A stretch of 64,000 nucleotides of DNA from an uncultured Draconibacterium sp. (GCF_963677565.1 NZ_OY781981.1:2405001-2469000); one strand, 5' to 3'. Positions 25,343 to 34,857 are shown, counted from the stretch's first letter. Notes: a model not told the origin generated them from the letters alone. Numbers and translations: made by a program.

Positions 25343-26863
25343 TTACCTGTCAGTCCCCAGAATGTTCATAAGTTCGTCGAGATATTTTCGGTTATTGGCC
25401 AGCCGCGGAATTTTGTTTTGTCCGCCAACTTTCCCACGCTGCTTCATCCAGTTATAAAAAGTGCCTTTTGGAGCCACTGTAAGATGCAGCATTTCAAGGG
25501 TCATGTTTTTATGGCGCTTGGCTTCGTAGTCTGAGTTTAATGTTTTTAACGAATTATCGAGTATCGTTTTAAAATGATCAATGTCTTTTGGCGACTTCGC
25601 AAACTCAATGATCCACTGGTGGGCTCCTTTGCTGTTGTCGCCCATAAATACGGGGCCGGCCGTGTATTCATTTACAATTGCACCGGTATGATGACAGGCA
25701 ACTTGAAGTGCCTGCTCGGCATTGTCGATAATCAGCTCTTCGCCAAAAGCATTAATAAAATGTTTGGTACGACCTGTTACTTTTATTTTGTACGGATATT
25801 TACAGGTAAATTTTATGGTGTCGCCAATAATGTAGCGCCACAACCCTGCATTGGTAGAAATTACGAGGGCATAGTTTTCGTTAAGTTCCACCTCTTCCAG
25901 TCCCAGTACTACAGGATTTTCGCTGCCAAATTCCGACATCGGGATGAATTCGTAGAAAATACCATAATCGAGCATTAGCAGCATATCGTCCTGGTGCTCG
26001 TTATCCTGAATACCAAAAAAACCTTCCGATGCATTGTAGGTTTCAACGTAATGCATTTGTGTTGATGGAATAATTTTCCGGTATTGCTCGCGGTAGGGCT
26101 CAAAATTTACACCGCCATGTGCAAACACTTCCAGGTTTGGCCACACTTCAAGCAGGTTTGATTTCCCGGTTTTTTCCAACACTCGCTTAAAAAGTACCAG
26201 GTACCACGATGGAACGCCTGCAAAAGCAGTAACATTCTGGTCGAGGGTAGTATCAATAATTTTTTCTACTTTCTCTTCAAATTCTTCGATAAGTGCGATT
26301 TCGGCTGTTGGTGTTCTAAACAAATCCGACCAAAATGGTTCGTTCTCGATCATTATCGCCGATAAATCGCCATGAAACGAGTTGTTGTTAAAACTGCTTA
26401 CCTGGTGGCTGCCTCCCAATGTTAGTATTTTCCCCTTTAATACTTTCGATTCAGGATGAGAGGTAATGTACTGCGCAAACACATCTTTGGGGCCGCGTAA
26501 ATGGCAGTCTTCCAGTGCTTCAGTAGTAACCGGTATAAACTTACTTTTGTCGCTGGTCGTTCCGCTCGATTTGGCAAACCACTTTACTTCTCCAGGCCAT
26601 AACAGGTCTTTTTCGCCCTGTCGCAATCGTTCAACGTAAGGTTTTATGTCGTTGTAATTTTGCAGCGGTGTTGATTGTTGAAACGTTTTTAGCGAAGTCA
26701 CATCATCAAAATTGTGTGCTTTGCCCCATTCTGTATTTTTTGCACTTTGTAAAAGACTGAATAAGGTTTCGTTTTGAATTTCGTGTGGATATTCGCGATA
26801 ATACTGAATCTGGTAGTTTCGCTTAATATTTACCCACTTAATTACTGAATTTAGTAGAGGCAT
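25343..26863 (-). CDS. GH3 auxin-responsive-promoter family acyl-adenylating enzyme
   Basis: A 506-residue protein of the bacterial GH3 family, related to plant acyl-acid amido synthetases of the ANL superfamily. Landmarks are AKSSGTTSDKSKFIPVT (nucleotide-binding loop), YNASEGFFGIQDN and the C-terminal GRTKHFINAFGEELI hinge. The natural substrate of the Bacteroidota proteins is not known to me. A minus-strand TAAATTTG box (plus strand 26889-26896) 26 bases upstream fits the local promoter consensus. It is 33 bases upstream of the kinase gene and may be cotranscribed with it. Confidence 0.87.
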   Translation of the reverse strand: MPLLNSVIKWVNIKRNYQIQYYREYPHEIQNETLFSLLQSAKNTEWGKAHNFDDVTSLKTFQQSTPLQNYNDIKPYVERLRQGEKDLLWPGEVKWFAKSSGTTSDKSKFIPVTTEALEDCHLRGPKDVFAQYITSHPESKVLKGKILTLGGSHQVSSFNNNSFHGDLSAIMIENEPFWSDLFRTPTAEIALIEEFEEKVEKIIDTTLDQNVTAFAGVPSWYLVLFKRVLEKTGKSNLLEVWPNLEVFAHGGVNFEPYREQYRKIIPSTQMHYVETYNASEGFFGIQDNEHQDDMLLMLDYGIFYEFIPMSEFGSENPVVLGLEEVELNENYALVISTNAGLWRYIIGDTIKFTCKYPYKIKVTGRTKHFINAFGEELIIDNAEQALQVACHHTGAIVNEYTAGPVFMGDNSKGAHQWIIEFAKSPKDIDHFKTILDNSLKTLNSDYEAKRHKNMTLEMLHLTVAPKGTFYNWMKQRGKVGGQNKIPRLANNRKYLDELMNILGTDR

Positions 26864-26888
26864 TTATCATGTTTAATTGTACGGATGT

Positions 26889-26920
26889 CAAATTTATGAA
26901 TAATTGTGGCAAATATGCAA
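26889..26920 (-). promoter_or_regulatory. Predicted promoter of the GH3-family gene
   Basis: On the minus strand TTG (plus 26918-26920) and TAAATTTG (plus 26889-26896) are 21 bases apart, matching the TTG/TAnnTTTG pattern, 26 bases before the ATG. Confidence 0.45.
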
Positions 26921-27121
26921 CCTTAAAAAACAAAACAAAACAGGCAGTATTTAGCTTGTGAATAAAAAATAAAAATCGGAATTGTGCCGTTTAACCTTAA
27001 AAAGTGACTACTGGCCGATTGTCCTGTTTTTATACTAAACTCGATTTTTTATATTTACCATTGTTAAATCACTCTGTAGAACCTGTTATTTGAGAAACCT
27101 GGCAACCAAAGAAATTATTAT

Positions 27122-27646
27122 ATGAACTACATTGATATTGTTTTAGGCATATTGTTGATACTAGCAGCAATAAATGGATTCAGTAAAGGATTAATTTCTG
27201 AAGTAGCTTCAATTGCTGCACTGATTCTGGGAATTTGGGGAGCTATTAAGTTTTCGTACGTCACAACCGATTTTCTTATCGAAAATTTTAACATGAAAAC
27301 AGATCACATGAACATCATATCATTTGTAATTACATTTGTGGTTATTGTTGTTTTGGTGCACATTATAGGCAATACAGTTAGTAAATTAGCCGAAACGGTT
27401 TTACTTGGTTTTGCCAACAAACTGGCGGGCTTGGTTTTCGGCGTTTTAAAATCAGTCTTGATATTAAGTATAATATTGGTTATATTCGACAAAATTGATG
27501 AAGATGTTCACATACTTTCGCGTGATGCCAAAGAAAATTCGCGAATGTATGAACCAATCCGATCGTTTGCACCATCGATTTTCCCCTTTATCGAAGGATG
27601 GGAAATTGACATGAAAGAGAATAACGAATATGAAAATGTGGTCTAA
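27122..27646 (+). CDS. CvpA family membrane protein
   Basis: A 174-residue protein with four hydrophobic segments and the CvpA-type start NYIDIVLGILLILAAINGFSKGLISEVASIAALILGIWGA. In E. coli CvpA is needed for colicin V production and bile/envelope tolerance; the molecular role is not settled. Its end overlaps the start of the DUF3667 gene by 17 bases, suggesting coupled expression. Confidence 0.87.
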   Translation: MNYIDIVLGILLILAAINGFSKGLISEVASIAALILGIWGAIKFSYVTTDFLIENFNMKTDHMNIISFVITFVVIVVLVHIIGNTVSKLAETVLLGFANKLAGLVFGVLKSVLILSIILVIFDKIDEDVHILSRDAKENSRMYEPIRSFAPSIFPFIEGWEIDMKENNEYENVV

Positions 27647-28721
27647 ATTAAAAGAGCTTGTTAAAAGGAAAGACAATTCTAACTGGCACATAGATGTTGA
27701 TTGTTTAAACTGCGGTACAAATTTCTCGGGGCATTATTGCCCGAATTGTGGACAGGCAGTTAAAGAATACGACAAACCTTTTGGTTTTATCTTTTACAAT
27801 TTCCTTGGCGACTTTTTTGCTTTCGATACACGTTTTTTTAAAACCCTTTTTGCACTGATTGCCCGTCCCGGTTTTCTTACCAAAGAGTATTTTGCCGGAC
27901 GAAGAGTAAGATACACTCCGCCATTTCGTATTTTCGTTTTTGTGAGTTTTGTACTGTTTCTTTTGTTGCAGATTGTGACAGACCGTGGACTTTCAACGGT
28001 TCTGGATTCTGATTTGAATGATGCAAAAGTAGTACTCGATTCAGCCTCAGTAGCTGCCACTGATTCAATATTCAACGAGGTTAATGAGCAAATGTCGCCA
28101 CAAGAAAAGCAAGCCCTCAAAGAAGTTTTTGGGAAAGGCGATATTCAAATGGATAGTATAAACATCGCCGAAACTGCGAACAAAATAAATTTAGGCGAAC
28201 TGGGTAATTCGCGGAATATAAGAATTGCACTAAATAAACAAGCCGATAAGATGGAAGCAGAGCTGGAAGAGGAAAGCGATCCGGGGAAACACGCCGATTT
28301 GCAGAAAAATATCCGAATGTTGCGCTCTCCCGAAGCAACTATGGCCAAAATACTTAAATACATTTCGTATGCATTTTTTCTGTTACTGCCTTTATTCGCT
28401 CTCATTTTAAAACTCATATACATTAGGCGAAAACGCAATTATATGCGTCATTTGGTATTTTCCATTCACATCCATTCGTTCATTTTTTTGGTAATGACCA
28501 GTATAATCGGTTTGTATCTTTTGTTTGATGAAAGCATAAGTACCGTGTCAGGAATATTGTTCTTATCTATTCCAATCTATATAATCATCGCCTTAAAGAA
28601 ATTTTACGGGCAATCGGTGGGTAAAGTCGTGGTGAAGTTCTTCACATTATCGTTTTTATATAACATCGTGTTTTTCACCGTTATTCTTCTTGCTGCATTG
28701 GATGCCATTAATGTACTTTGA
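27630..28721 (+). CDS. DUF3667 membrane protein with N-terminal zinc ribbon
   Basis: A 363-residue protein. Residues ~24-42 hold two Cys-x2-Cys knuckles (CLNCG and CPNCG) that should bind zinc. Then comes the DUF3667 core (FFKTLFALIARPGFLTKEYF, RVRYTPPFRIFVFVSFVLF) with one membrane segment, a ~130-residue charged region outside it, and four more membrane segments at the C-terminus. The function of this Bacteroidota-typical family is unknown to me. It overlaps the CvpA gene. Confidence 0.85.
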   Translation: MKMWSKLKELVKRKDNSNWHIDVDCLNCGTNFSGHYCPNCGQAVKEYDKPFGFIFYNFLGDFFAFDTRFFKTLFALIARPGFLTKEYFAGRRVRYTPPFRIFVFVSFVLFLLLQIVTDRGLSTVLDSDLNDAKVVLDSASVAATDSIFNEVNEQMSPQEKQALKEVFGKGDIQMDSINIAETANKINLGELGNSRNIRIALNKQADKMEAELEEESDPGKHADLQKNIRMLRSPEATMAKILKYISYAFFLLLPLFALILKLIYIRRKRNYMRHLVFSIHIHSFIFLVMTSIIGLYLLFDESISTVSGILFLSIPIYIIIALKKFYGQSVGKVVVKFFTLSFLYNIVFFTVILLAALDAINVL

Positions 28722-28800
28722 AAATTATTTTAAAAAAGTTGCAACATTTCTTCCGTCTCCATAGTCAAACGGTCAGAAAATAAATTTAAAAACAATAATT

Positions 28801-29160
28801 ATGGAAGAATTAATTGCAGTAGCCGTAGTCTTTTTTGGGGCGTATCACATTATCAAACTTTTTTCTACTCACTTATTAAAAAGGAAACTGATTAAGGCCG
28901 AACAGTACGATCGGGTTGGCATTTTGGAAGAGCCTAAAAGCGAAAATGATGAATCGAACCGTTATCCTTCACTAAAATGGGGACTGGTTGCGTTAATGAC
29001 CGGTTTGGGTTTTATCATCATTGAAGTGCTTGGTTTGTTTAACCGCGAAATGGTACGAGGCAGTCAGGCTGTATTACCAATCGGAATTTTAATGGTTTGT
29101 ATCGCCCTTGGATTCCTGATTTATTTCTTTATCATGAACGGAAAATCCGTGAAGAAATAG
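28801..29160 (+). CDS. Small inner-membrane protein (DUF6249-like)
   Basis: A 119-residue protein with three hydrophobic stretches: residues ~3-20, ~59-80 and ~92-112, and a charged loop between the first two. It resembles the small DUF6249-type membrane proteins of Bacteroidota, but that assignment is from general shape and is weak. It lies 79 bases behind the DUF3667 gene and may belong to the same transcript. No function can be given. Confidence 0.65.
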   Translation: MEELIAVAVVFFGAYHIIKLFSTHLLKRKLIKAEQYDRVGILEEPKSENDESNRYPSLKWGLVALMTGLGFIIIEVLGLFNREMVRGSQAVLPIGILMVCIALGFLIYFFIMNGKSVKK

Positions 29161-29187
29161 AAAAGACAAACAAAAAACAGAAAAATC

Positions 29188-29232
29188 ACCCGGCAATTTT
29201 GGTTTAGCAACCATACGGCCGGGTATATTTTT
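29188..29232. terminator. Bidirectional terminator between the small membrane protein and fmt
   Basis: ACCCGGC (29188-29194) pairs with GCCGGGT (29218-29224); a second stem, TGGTT with AACCA (29200-29213), sits inside. T-rich sequence follows on the plus strand and AAAAAT on the other side gives Ts on the minus strand. Confidence 0.8.
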
Positions 29233-30207
29233 TTATACAAACGTATATTCCCCAATTTGTTGAAACCCCCGAAGAAAATCCTGAACTTTCATTCTTTTCT
29301 TTCCGGCAATTTGCAGGTCGGTAATTTGTAGCCAGCCATTGGTGCAGGCTACTTTTATAAAGTTTTTACCATCGCTTTCCAGTGTGCCGGGAGGTGTGTT
29401 TTTGTTGTCCTCGACACGCATAGCCATAAATATTTTGGTGGCCGTTTCTTTACCCGATTCATTATGGCGAAGGGTACTCCATGCCGCAGGATAAGGCGAA
29501 AGTCCGCGAATAAGGTTACGAACTTCGTCCACATCTGCCGACCAATCAATTTTACAATCTTCTTTGAAAATTTTTGGTGCGTGTTTAATTTCTTCACCTT
29601 CCGCAACAAGTTCTTCCTGCGGAATGGCTTTGTAATCTCCGCTGGCCAAAGCATCAACGGTTTCAACAACCAATTTGGCCCCAATTCCCATCAGCGTGTC
29701 GTGAATGGTTCCAACGGTGTCGTTTTCCCAAATATCAATCTCTTTACGGAAAAGTATTTTGCCGGTATCAATTTCATGATCGAGTAAAAAAGTGGTTACA
29801 CCGGTTTGTGATTCACCATTGATAACGGCCCAGTTTAAAGGTGCTGCACCTCGGTAATGTGGCAGCAACGATCCGTGCAAATTAAACGTTCCCAGGCGCG
29901 GCATGTCCCAAACTACTTCGGGCAACATTCTGAAAGCTACTACCACCTGCAGGTCGGCTCTTAATGCTCTAAGTTCATCCAGAAAATCCGGGTTTTTTAG
30001 TTTCTCAGGTTGCAAAACAGTCAACCCTTTTTCTGCTGCATATTTTTTTACTGCCGATTGGTTTAACTTTTTTCCGCGTCCTGCCGGTTTGTCGGGCGCT
30101 GTAATTACACCAACAATATTGTATCCGCCGTCAACCAAGGCCTGTAAACTGGCCACTGCAAAATCGGGCGTTCCCATAAAAACTATTCTCAGGTCTTTTC
30201 CTTGCAT
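29233..30207 (-). CDS. fmt: Methionyl-tRNA formyltransferase
   Basis: A 324-residue enzyme that formylates initiator Met-tRNA using 10-formyl-tetrahydrofolate. The start MQGKDLRIVFMGTPDFAV fits the family; an upstream in-frame start lies inside the preceding gene. The catalytic pattern Asn-His-Asp is seen in FNLHGSLLPHYRGAAPLNWA and LLDHEIDTGKIL. The C-terminal domain (TNGWLQITDLQIAGKKRM) binds tRNA. Its start lies two bases from the stop of the DUF5522 gene, so the two are cotranscribed. Confidence 0.95.
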   Translation of the reverse strand: MQGKDLRIVFMGTPDFAVASLQALVDGGYNIVGVITAPDKPAGRGKKLNQSAVKKYAAEKGLTVLQPEKLKNPDFLDELRALRADLQVVVAFRMLPEVVWDMPRLGTFNLHGSLLPHYRGAAPLNWAVINGESQTGVTTFLLDHEIDTGKILFRKEIDIWENDTVGTIHDTLMGIGAKLVVETVDALASGDYKAIPQEELVAEGEEIKHAPKIFKEDCKIDWSADVDEVRNLIRGLSPYPAAWSTLRHNESGKETATKIFMAMRVEDNKNTPPGTLESDGKNFIKVACTNGWLQITDLQIAGKKRMKVQDFLRGFQQIGEYTFV

Positions 30208-30209
30208 AA

Positions 30210-30410
30210 CTATTTTTTTCTGAGGTTGGTATTTCCTTTTTGCGCTTTCGGCCAGTAGGGGCAGTGGCGGCATCCATTTGCACAACAGTAGCCCCGGTTT
30301 CTCAGGTATGATTCGGTCATTACCCGGTAGCCATTTTCCATATAAAAATCTTTCCCCTCCTGCAATTCATCCTCGTATCGGTCAGGAAAAAGGTCGTCGA
30401 AATATCCCAT
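30210..30410 (-). CDS. DUF5522 Cys-rich small protein
   Basis: A 66-residue protein starting MGYFDDLFPDRYEDELQ (a start nine codons upstream is also possible). It contains the cluster CCANGCRHCPY, which is the hallmark of DUF5522 and looks like a metal-binding site (three to four Cys and one His). Function is unknown. It lies directly upstream of fmt with a two-base gap. Confidence 0.82.
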   Translation of the reverse strand: MGYFDDLFPDRYEDELQEGKDFYMENGYRVMTESYLRNRGYCCANGCRHCPYWPKAQKGNTNLRKK

Positions 30411-30476
30411 CCTCAAATTTTTTTCAAAAGTAGCCAAATTGACTTATCTTTCAGAACACGAAACACAGTTTTTACC

Positions 30477-30872
30477 ATGGGAGTTGAGAAAGATTATTTA
30501 ATGCGCCAGTTGATGATGCTGTTTGAGGTCATCCAGAAAATTTTACGTCATCGAAGAAAAGGAGAGGATGAAGAGGCCGAAAAGCAAATTCGGTTTTTTT
30601 ACGAGTACCTGAAAATTGACGAGGATGTGGCAAAACTATCGGTTGAAGATTTGATTGAGTTATTGGAGAATGACAAAAAATTGGCAAACGAACAGTTAGA
30701 GATGGTGGCTTTTGTTTTGAAAGAGCAGGGCGAACTTGCCAACTCGGATGATAAAAGAATTGACTTTTTTCGGAAATCGTATTTTATCCTTGAGAAAGTG
30801 GAGCGCGAAAGCACCTCTTTTTCTATGGACCGTCAAATGAAAATAGCTGAATTGACTGCCTACCTGAATTAG
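30477..30872 (+). CDS. Conserved helical protein, unknown (DUF6483-like)
   Basis: A 131-residue, strongly charged, probably all-helical protein without signal or membrane segment. The start MGVEKDYLMRQLMMLFEVIQKIL resembles DUF6483-type proteins, but this is a weak resemblance. The ORF starts divergently from the DUF5522-fmt unit (66 bp gap) and ends three bases before the convergent O-antigen polymerase stop. I do not recognise a function. Confidence 0.65.
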   Translation: MGVEKDYLMRQLMMLFEVIQKILRHRRKGEDEEAEKQIRFFYEYLKIDEDVAKLSVEDLIELLENDKKLANEQLEMVAFVLKEQGELANSDDKRIDFFRKSYFILEKVERESTSFSMDRQMKIAELTAYLN

Positions 30873-30875
30873 TGA

Positions 30876-32342
30876 TTATTCAGAAACCTGTTTCATTTCA
30901 GTATCCTTCTCCTGTTTTCTCGAGAGAATATCAATGGCAACGATCATTGCTGTAAATCCCCAAAATGGCACTGAAATCTTGTCGGTATCCAGGAAATTAT
31001 TCAGAAAGCCGTGGATATAGTAGGTTACAAGTCCAATTAGGGCCGCCAAAACAATCGACCGTAACCGGTAATCGCGTAGCCGGGTGTATGTGTTTACTGC
31101 GGTATAAATCACCAAAATAATTATGAGCAAGTAAGTTGCCAAACCAAACACTCCCGATTCGGCCAGTGGACCAAGGTATTCACTGTGTGCATTTCCTCCG
31201 TCGGCAGAGTTGGTGCTGATAATTGTGCGGTCTTTGCTCAACTGGTATTTAGCATATTTAAACATATAAGTTCCAGGTCCATATCCAACTACGGGTTTGT
31301 CGGCAAACATGCGAACGGCACAACTCCAGCGGTTAATACGTTCCAGGTTCGATGCATCAGACGTGATGTTAGACATCGAAGAAATGTGCGTCATCATATT
31401 GGCCGACGACTCCTCTGAGTTTTGCTCCAACTTCATTAAAATCTGAGTTTGGAAAACCAGGAACAGAGCAATTACCGAAACCAGGCTAATAAAAAGTGTT
31501 TTAAACCGAATACGTAGTTTTATGATGGTCCAAACGCCCAATGCTATAATGATACTCAACCAGGCCGCTCGGCTGTACGACAATAAAAAACCTAGTGTTA
31601 TTACAGCGAGCGCTCCTGCTGACATTAACCTGATATTCTTTGAATAGTTTTTGCTGAGAATAAACATCACCAGAAAGGGGATGTAAATTGCAGTAGCTGC
31701 CCCATATGATGTATGGTCGCGGTAAAATGGCGACACGACAAAATGCGCTGCTTGTCTGTCCCACAATCCATAGCCGAGGTGGCGGTAGGTTGAATAGAAG
31801 ATCACCAGTATCAACGGAATAACATAAAGCCACACATATTTTTCCATGTTTTTGCCATCTTTAAAAATTTTTGCTGTAAGCAGGTAAAGACCCACAATAA
31901 ACCAAATACGCATCAACAAAAATTTAAACGATACCATTGGCATGGTGCTCGTTATGCTCGTGATTAAAATCCAAAAGAGATTTAAATAAACAGCCAGCGA
32001 TACCGGATGCAATAATATTTTTCGGTCGAATTGACGTTCCTGAATTATTTTTAAAATAAAAAGCAACAGCACCCCAAAAAGCAGTGGCTCGGTGGGGATG
32101 TACATATCAAAACCAATACCGGGTAAATATTCCCTTAATGGAATGGATAAGGGAGCCAGAAAAGCAATGAGGTAAACTAATTTATCAAATGAATAAACGG
32201 CAAGCAGAACCACAACAAATGCCAGCGGCAGCACGTTAGCATAAAGCATGTGCTTTTCTACCACAAACCACAGGTTAAGAGAAATAAAGCCAATGGAAAT
32301 GAGATAAAAAAGTGCTATTCGTATGACCGCTTTTTGTGGCAC
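30876..32342 (-). CDS. O-antigen ligase/polymerase (Wzy/WaaL-type) membrane protein
   Basis: About 488 residues with around a dozen membrane segments and a large periplasmic loop that holds the Wzy_C-type region (SNLERINRWSCAVRMFADKP, VVGYGPGTYMFKYA, NAHSEYLGPLAESG). Such proteins polymerise or transfer surface polysaccharides. I choose the GTG at 32342, one base after the stop of the upstream Wzz-like gene; a longer in-frame start at 32420 would overlap that gene by 77 bases. With the Wzz-like gene it forms a two-gene unit. Confidence 0.85.
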   Translation of the reverse strand: MPQKAVIRIALFYLISIGFISLNLWFVVEKHMLYANVLPLAFVVVLLAVYSFDKLVYLIAFLAPLSIPLREYLPGIGFDMYIPTEPLLFGVLLLFILKIIQERQFDRKILLHPVSLAVYLNLFWILITSITSTMPMVSFKFLLMRIWFIVGLYLLTAKIFKDGKNMEKYVWLYVIPLILVIFYSTYRHLGYGLWDRQAAHFVVSPFYRDHTSYGAATAIYIPFLVMFILSKNYSKNIRLMSAGALAVITLGFLLSYSRAAWLSIIIALGVWTIIKLRIRFKTLFISLVSVIALFLVFQTQILMKLEQNSEESSANMMTHISSMSNITSDASNLERINRWSCAVRMFADKPVVGYGPGTYMFKYAKYQLSKDRTIISTNSADGGNAHSEYLGPLAESGVFGLATYLLIIILVIYTAVNTYTRLRDYRLRSIVLAALIGLVTYYIHGFLNNFLDTDKISVPFWGFTAMIVAIDILSRKQEKDTEMKQVSE

Positions 32343-32343
32343 T

Positions 32344-33291
32344 TTATTCTTTTTTTCCGTAGTCGAGAACCAAGAATACCAATAATGCAAAAAATACTGC
32401 CGAGAGTGTTGTAAAAGCAACGATCAGCCAACGCACAGGGTAAGCTTTTTTATCAGCCGGAAACGGGTATTCCACCACGTGGCTGTAGGTAATTTCTTTT
32501 TCGTATTCAGTTAAATAGGTGTCGTATACAATTCTTAGTGAGTCGATCACCTCGATTGTTTTGTTGTATTGATTTTCCAGTCGGTAAGCCCGCGATCCTT
32601 CTTTTGAAAAGTTGTGGTAAAGTTTTTCAATCTTCTTTGTGTCGGCAGCCGAGCCACGTCCTGTTGCAAGTGCATTCATATAACCACGTGTAACTTCATC
32701 AACCTGACCAAAACTGATAATGCCGTATTTCTCACGTATGCTATCCAACTGGTACTCATATTCTTCCAGTTCGTTGTGTTTTCTATCAAGCTGCTTGCTG
32801 GTTATGTCAACCATTTCTTTATTTTTGGTTTTGTGCAGTTCCCGCACTTTCTGGTCGAAATACGAAATAATTGAGTCGCACATATCCGAGGCACGTCGCG
32901 GATCTTCATCCAATACCTTTATTTCAGCCGTTTCATACTCGGTTTTGCTTGTGCTAACGTTAGTGTTGTACTCGGCAAGCAGGTAGGTAAGGTATTGCGG
33001 ATCTTCTTTGTTGATCTTGTATACCTCGTCGAGATTAAATGTTTCGAACATCCGGAATTTGATGTCGTTCGAATTCAGAATCTCAAGCATCTGCTCGGTT
33101 TCCGATTCGTCGCTAAGTGTCCAGATATTGGTTGGGTAGATGCGTGCCGTTGATTTAAACTTTGGCGTAATAAATGCCGGGCCGGAAAAAATGGCCGACA
33201 AGGCAACAGCAATTGCTCCAACAATTATAAAATGAAATTTGCGTTTCCAGATGAGTTTCAGGATACGCTGGTTGTCAAAAAAATTATCCAT
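32344..33291 (-). CDS. Wzz-type polysaccharide chain-length/co-polymerase protein
   Basis: A 315-residue protein with membrane segments at both ends (about residues 17-35 and 285-308) and a long periplasmic helical part between them (KELHKTKNKEMVDITSKQL region), the layout of polysaccharide co-polymerases. No tyrosine-kinase domain is attached. The start at 33291 (MDNFFDNQRILKLIW) is preferred to one five codons upstream. It is followed at once by the Wzy-type gene, so together they should set the length of a surface polysaccharide. Confidence 0.86.
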   Translation of the reverse strand: MDNFFDNQRILKLIWKRKFHFIIVGAIAVALSAIFSGPAFITPKFKSTARIYPTNIWTLSDESETEQMLEILNSNDIKFRMFETFNLDEVYKINKEDPQYLTYLLAEYNTNVSTSKTEYETAEIKVLDEDPRRASDMCDSIISYFDQKVRELHKTKNKEMVDITSKQLDRKHNELEEYEYQLDSIREKYGIISFGQVDEVTRGYMNALATGRGSAADTKKIEKLYHNFSKEGSRAYRLENQYNKTIEVIDSLRIVYDTYLTEYEKEITYSHVVEYPFPADKKAYPVRWLIVAFTTLSAVFFALLVFLVLDYGKKE

Positions 33292-33360
33292 AAGATGTGG
33301 TTTCAATTCGATCGTGTAATTTCAACGCACCCGAACTGTTTTTAGTATTTAAATACCTGA

Positions 33361-34653
33361 TTATTCAGCAATAATAAGAAAGTAGTTTTTCTTTCCTTTT
33401 TGTGCCAGAATGTATTTTCCGCCAATTAAAAAGTCGTTGTTTACATCCAGGTCAGGATTGTTTATCTTCTCTTTATTAATGCTTAGTCCGTTACCTTTAA
33501 TTGTGCGACGTAATTCTCCTTTCGATGGGAAAACTTCTGTTTTTTCGGCCAGTAAATCGATTACGTTAATGCCGGCAGCCAACTCGACTTTCGAGATGTT
33601 AAACTGAGGTACACCTTCAAATACAGCAAGGAAAGTACTTTCATTCAGTTTGCGTAACTGGTCGGCTGTACCTTTTCCAAATAAAATTTGCGAGGCCTCA
33701 ACAGCCATGTCGTACTCTTCGCGCGAGTGAACCATTGTGGTTACTTCTTCGGCAAGTTTTTTCTGCAGAGCACGTGCATGTGGTGCATCTTTGTGTTCTG
33801 CAACCAGCGTGTCGATTTCTTCTTTCGACAACAGCGTGAATATTTTTATGTAACGCTCAGCATCATCATCTGAAGTGTTCAACCAAAACTGGAAGAATGC
33901 GTAAGGTGAAGTACGTTCAGGATCAAGCCAAACGTTGCCTGATTCTGTTTTTCCGAACTTGGTTCCGTCGGCTTTGGTAATAAGCGGACAAGTTAATGCG
34001 AATGCTTCACCTCCGTCCATACGACGAATCAATTCAGTACCGGTGGTAATGTTTCCCCACTGATCTGATCCACCCATTTGCAAACGGCAATTGTTGTTTT
34101 TGTACAAGTGGTAAAAGTCGTAGCCCTGCACCAGCTGGTAAGTAAATTCCGTGAACGACATGCCTGATTTTGACTCTTCGCCCAAACGTTTTTTTACCGA
34201 ATCTTTAGCCATCATGTAGTTTACTGTAATACGTTTACCCACGTCGCGAATAAAATCGAGGAACGAAAATTCCTTCATCCAGTCGTAGTTGTTTACCAAA
34301 AGTGCTACGTTGTCTTCCTTACTTTCAAAATCGAGGAATTTTGCCAGTTGAGCTTTAATACATTCCTGGTTATGGCGCAGTGTTGGTTCATCCAGCAGGT
34401 TACGCTCCTGCGATTTTCCCGATGGATCGCCGATCATTCCGGTGGCACCACCAACCAAAGCAATAGGCTGATGACCTGCAATCTGAAGGTGTTTCAACAT
34501 CATTACACTTACCAGGTGCCCAATGTGTAACGAGTCGGCAGTTGGATCGATACCAACATAAGCCGCAGTTAATTCTTTTTCCAGTTGTTCCTCAGTTCCC
34601 GGCATTATATCGTGCAACATGCCTCTCCATTTCAGCTCTTGTACAAAACTCAT
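33361..34653 (-). CDS. tyrS: Tyrosyl-tRNA synthetase
   Basis: A 430-residue class I synthetase that charges tRNA-Tyr. The HIGH motif is in DSLHIGHLVSVMML, the KMSKS-equivalent is KFGKTES, and tyrosine-binding residues are in SFTEFTYQLVQGYDFYHLY and MGGSDQWGNI. A C-terminal S4-like domain ends the protein (KGNGLSINKEKINNPDLDV). This is the eubacterial TyrRS type. A CAAATATA box at 34711-34718 on the plus strand could be its minus-strand -7 element. Confidence 0.97.
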   Translation of the reverse strand: MSFVQELKWRGMLHDIMPGTEEQLEKELTAAYVGIDPTADSLHIGHLVSVMMLKHLQIAGHQPIALVGGATGMIGDPSGKSQERNLLDEPTLRHNQECIKAQLAKFLDFESKEDNVALLVNNYDWMKEFSFLDFIRDVGKRITVNYMMAKDSVKKRLGEESKSGMSFTEFTYQLVQGYDFYHLYKNNNCRLQMGGSDQWGNITTGTELIRRMDGGEAFALTCPLITKADGTKFGKTESGNVWLDPERTSPYAFFQFWLNTSDDDAERYIKIFTLLSKEEIDTLVAEHKDAPHARALQKKLAEEVTTMVHSREEYDMAVEASQILFGKGTADQLRKLNESTFLAVFEGVPQFNISKVELAAGINVIDLLAEKTEVFPSKGELRRTIKGNGLSINKEKINNPDLDVNNDFLIGGKYILAQKGKKNYFLIIAE

Positions 34654-34801
34654 TTGTGTAAAATTTATTTATGATCGTGATCGAATCAATCGTTTTATAA
34701 AAAATCTGCGCAAATATATAAAATGCTGAGTGTTATTCGTTGGCTTTCTGTTCAAAATCAAACTGGGCAAAGGAAATTAACGATTTACAAACCACCACCT
34801 T

Positions 34802-34857
34802 CTTCCGGCTTCGGTCTCCGGTCTTCCAACTTCTGTCTACTAACTTCTATCTTTTTC
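34802..34857. repeat. Eight-unit heptamer-periodic array, CTTC-type
   Basis: Read in steps of seven from 34802 the sequence is CTTCCGG, CTTCGGT, CTCCGGT, CTTCCAA, CTTCTGT, CTACTAA, CTTCTAT, CTTTTTC. Six of eight units start with CTTC or CTCC and the rest are one base off. It lies between the divergent tyrS and sigma-factor genes. It is the clearest member of a set of period-7 sequences in this window. Confidence 0.65.

Noticed and set aside
25343..26863. GH3 gene as a recent transfer from plants
   Set aside because: Bacterial GH3 homologues are common in Bacteroidota, and codon use looks like that of its neighbours.
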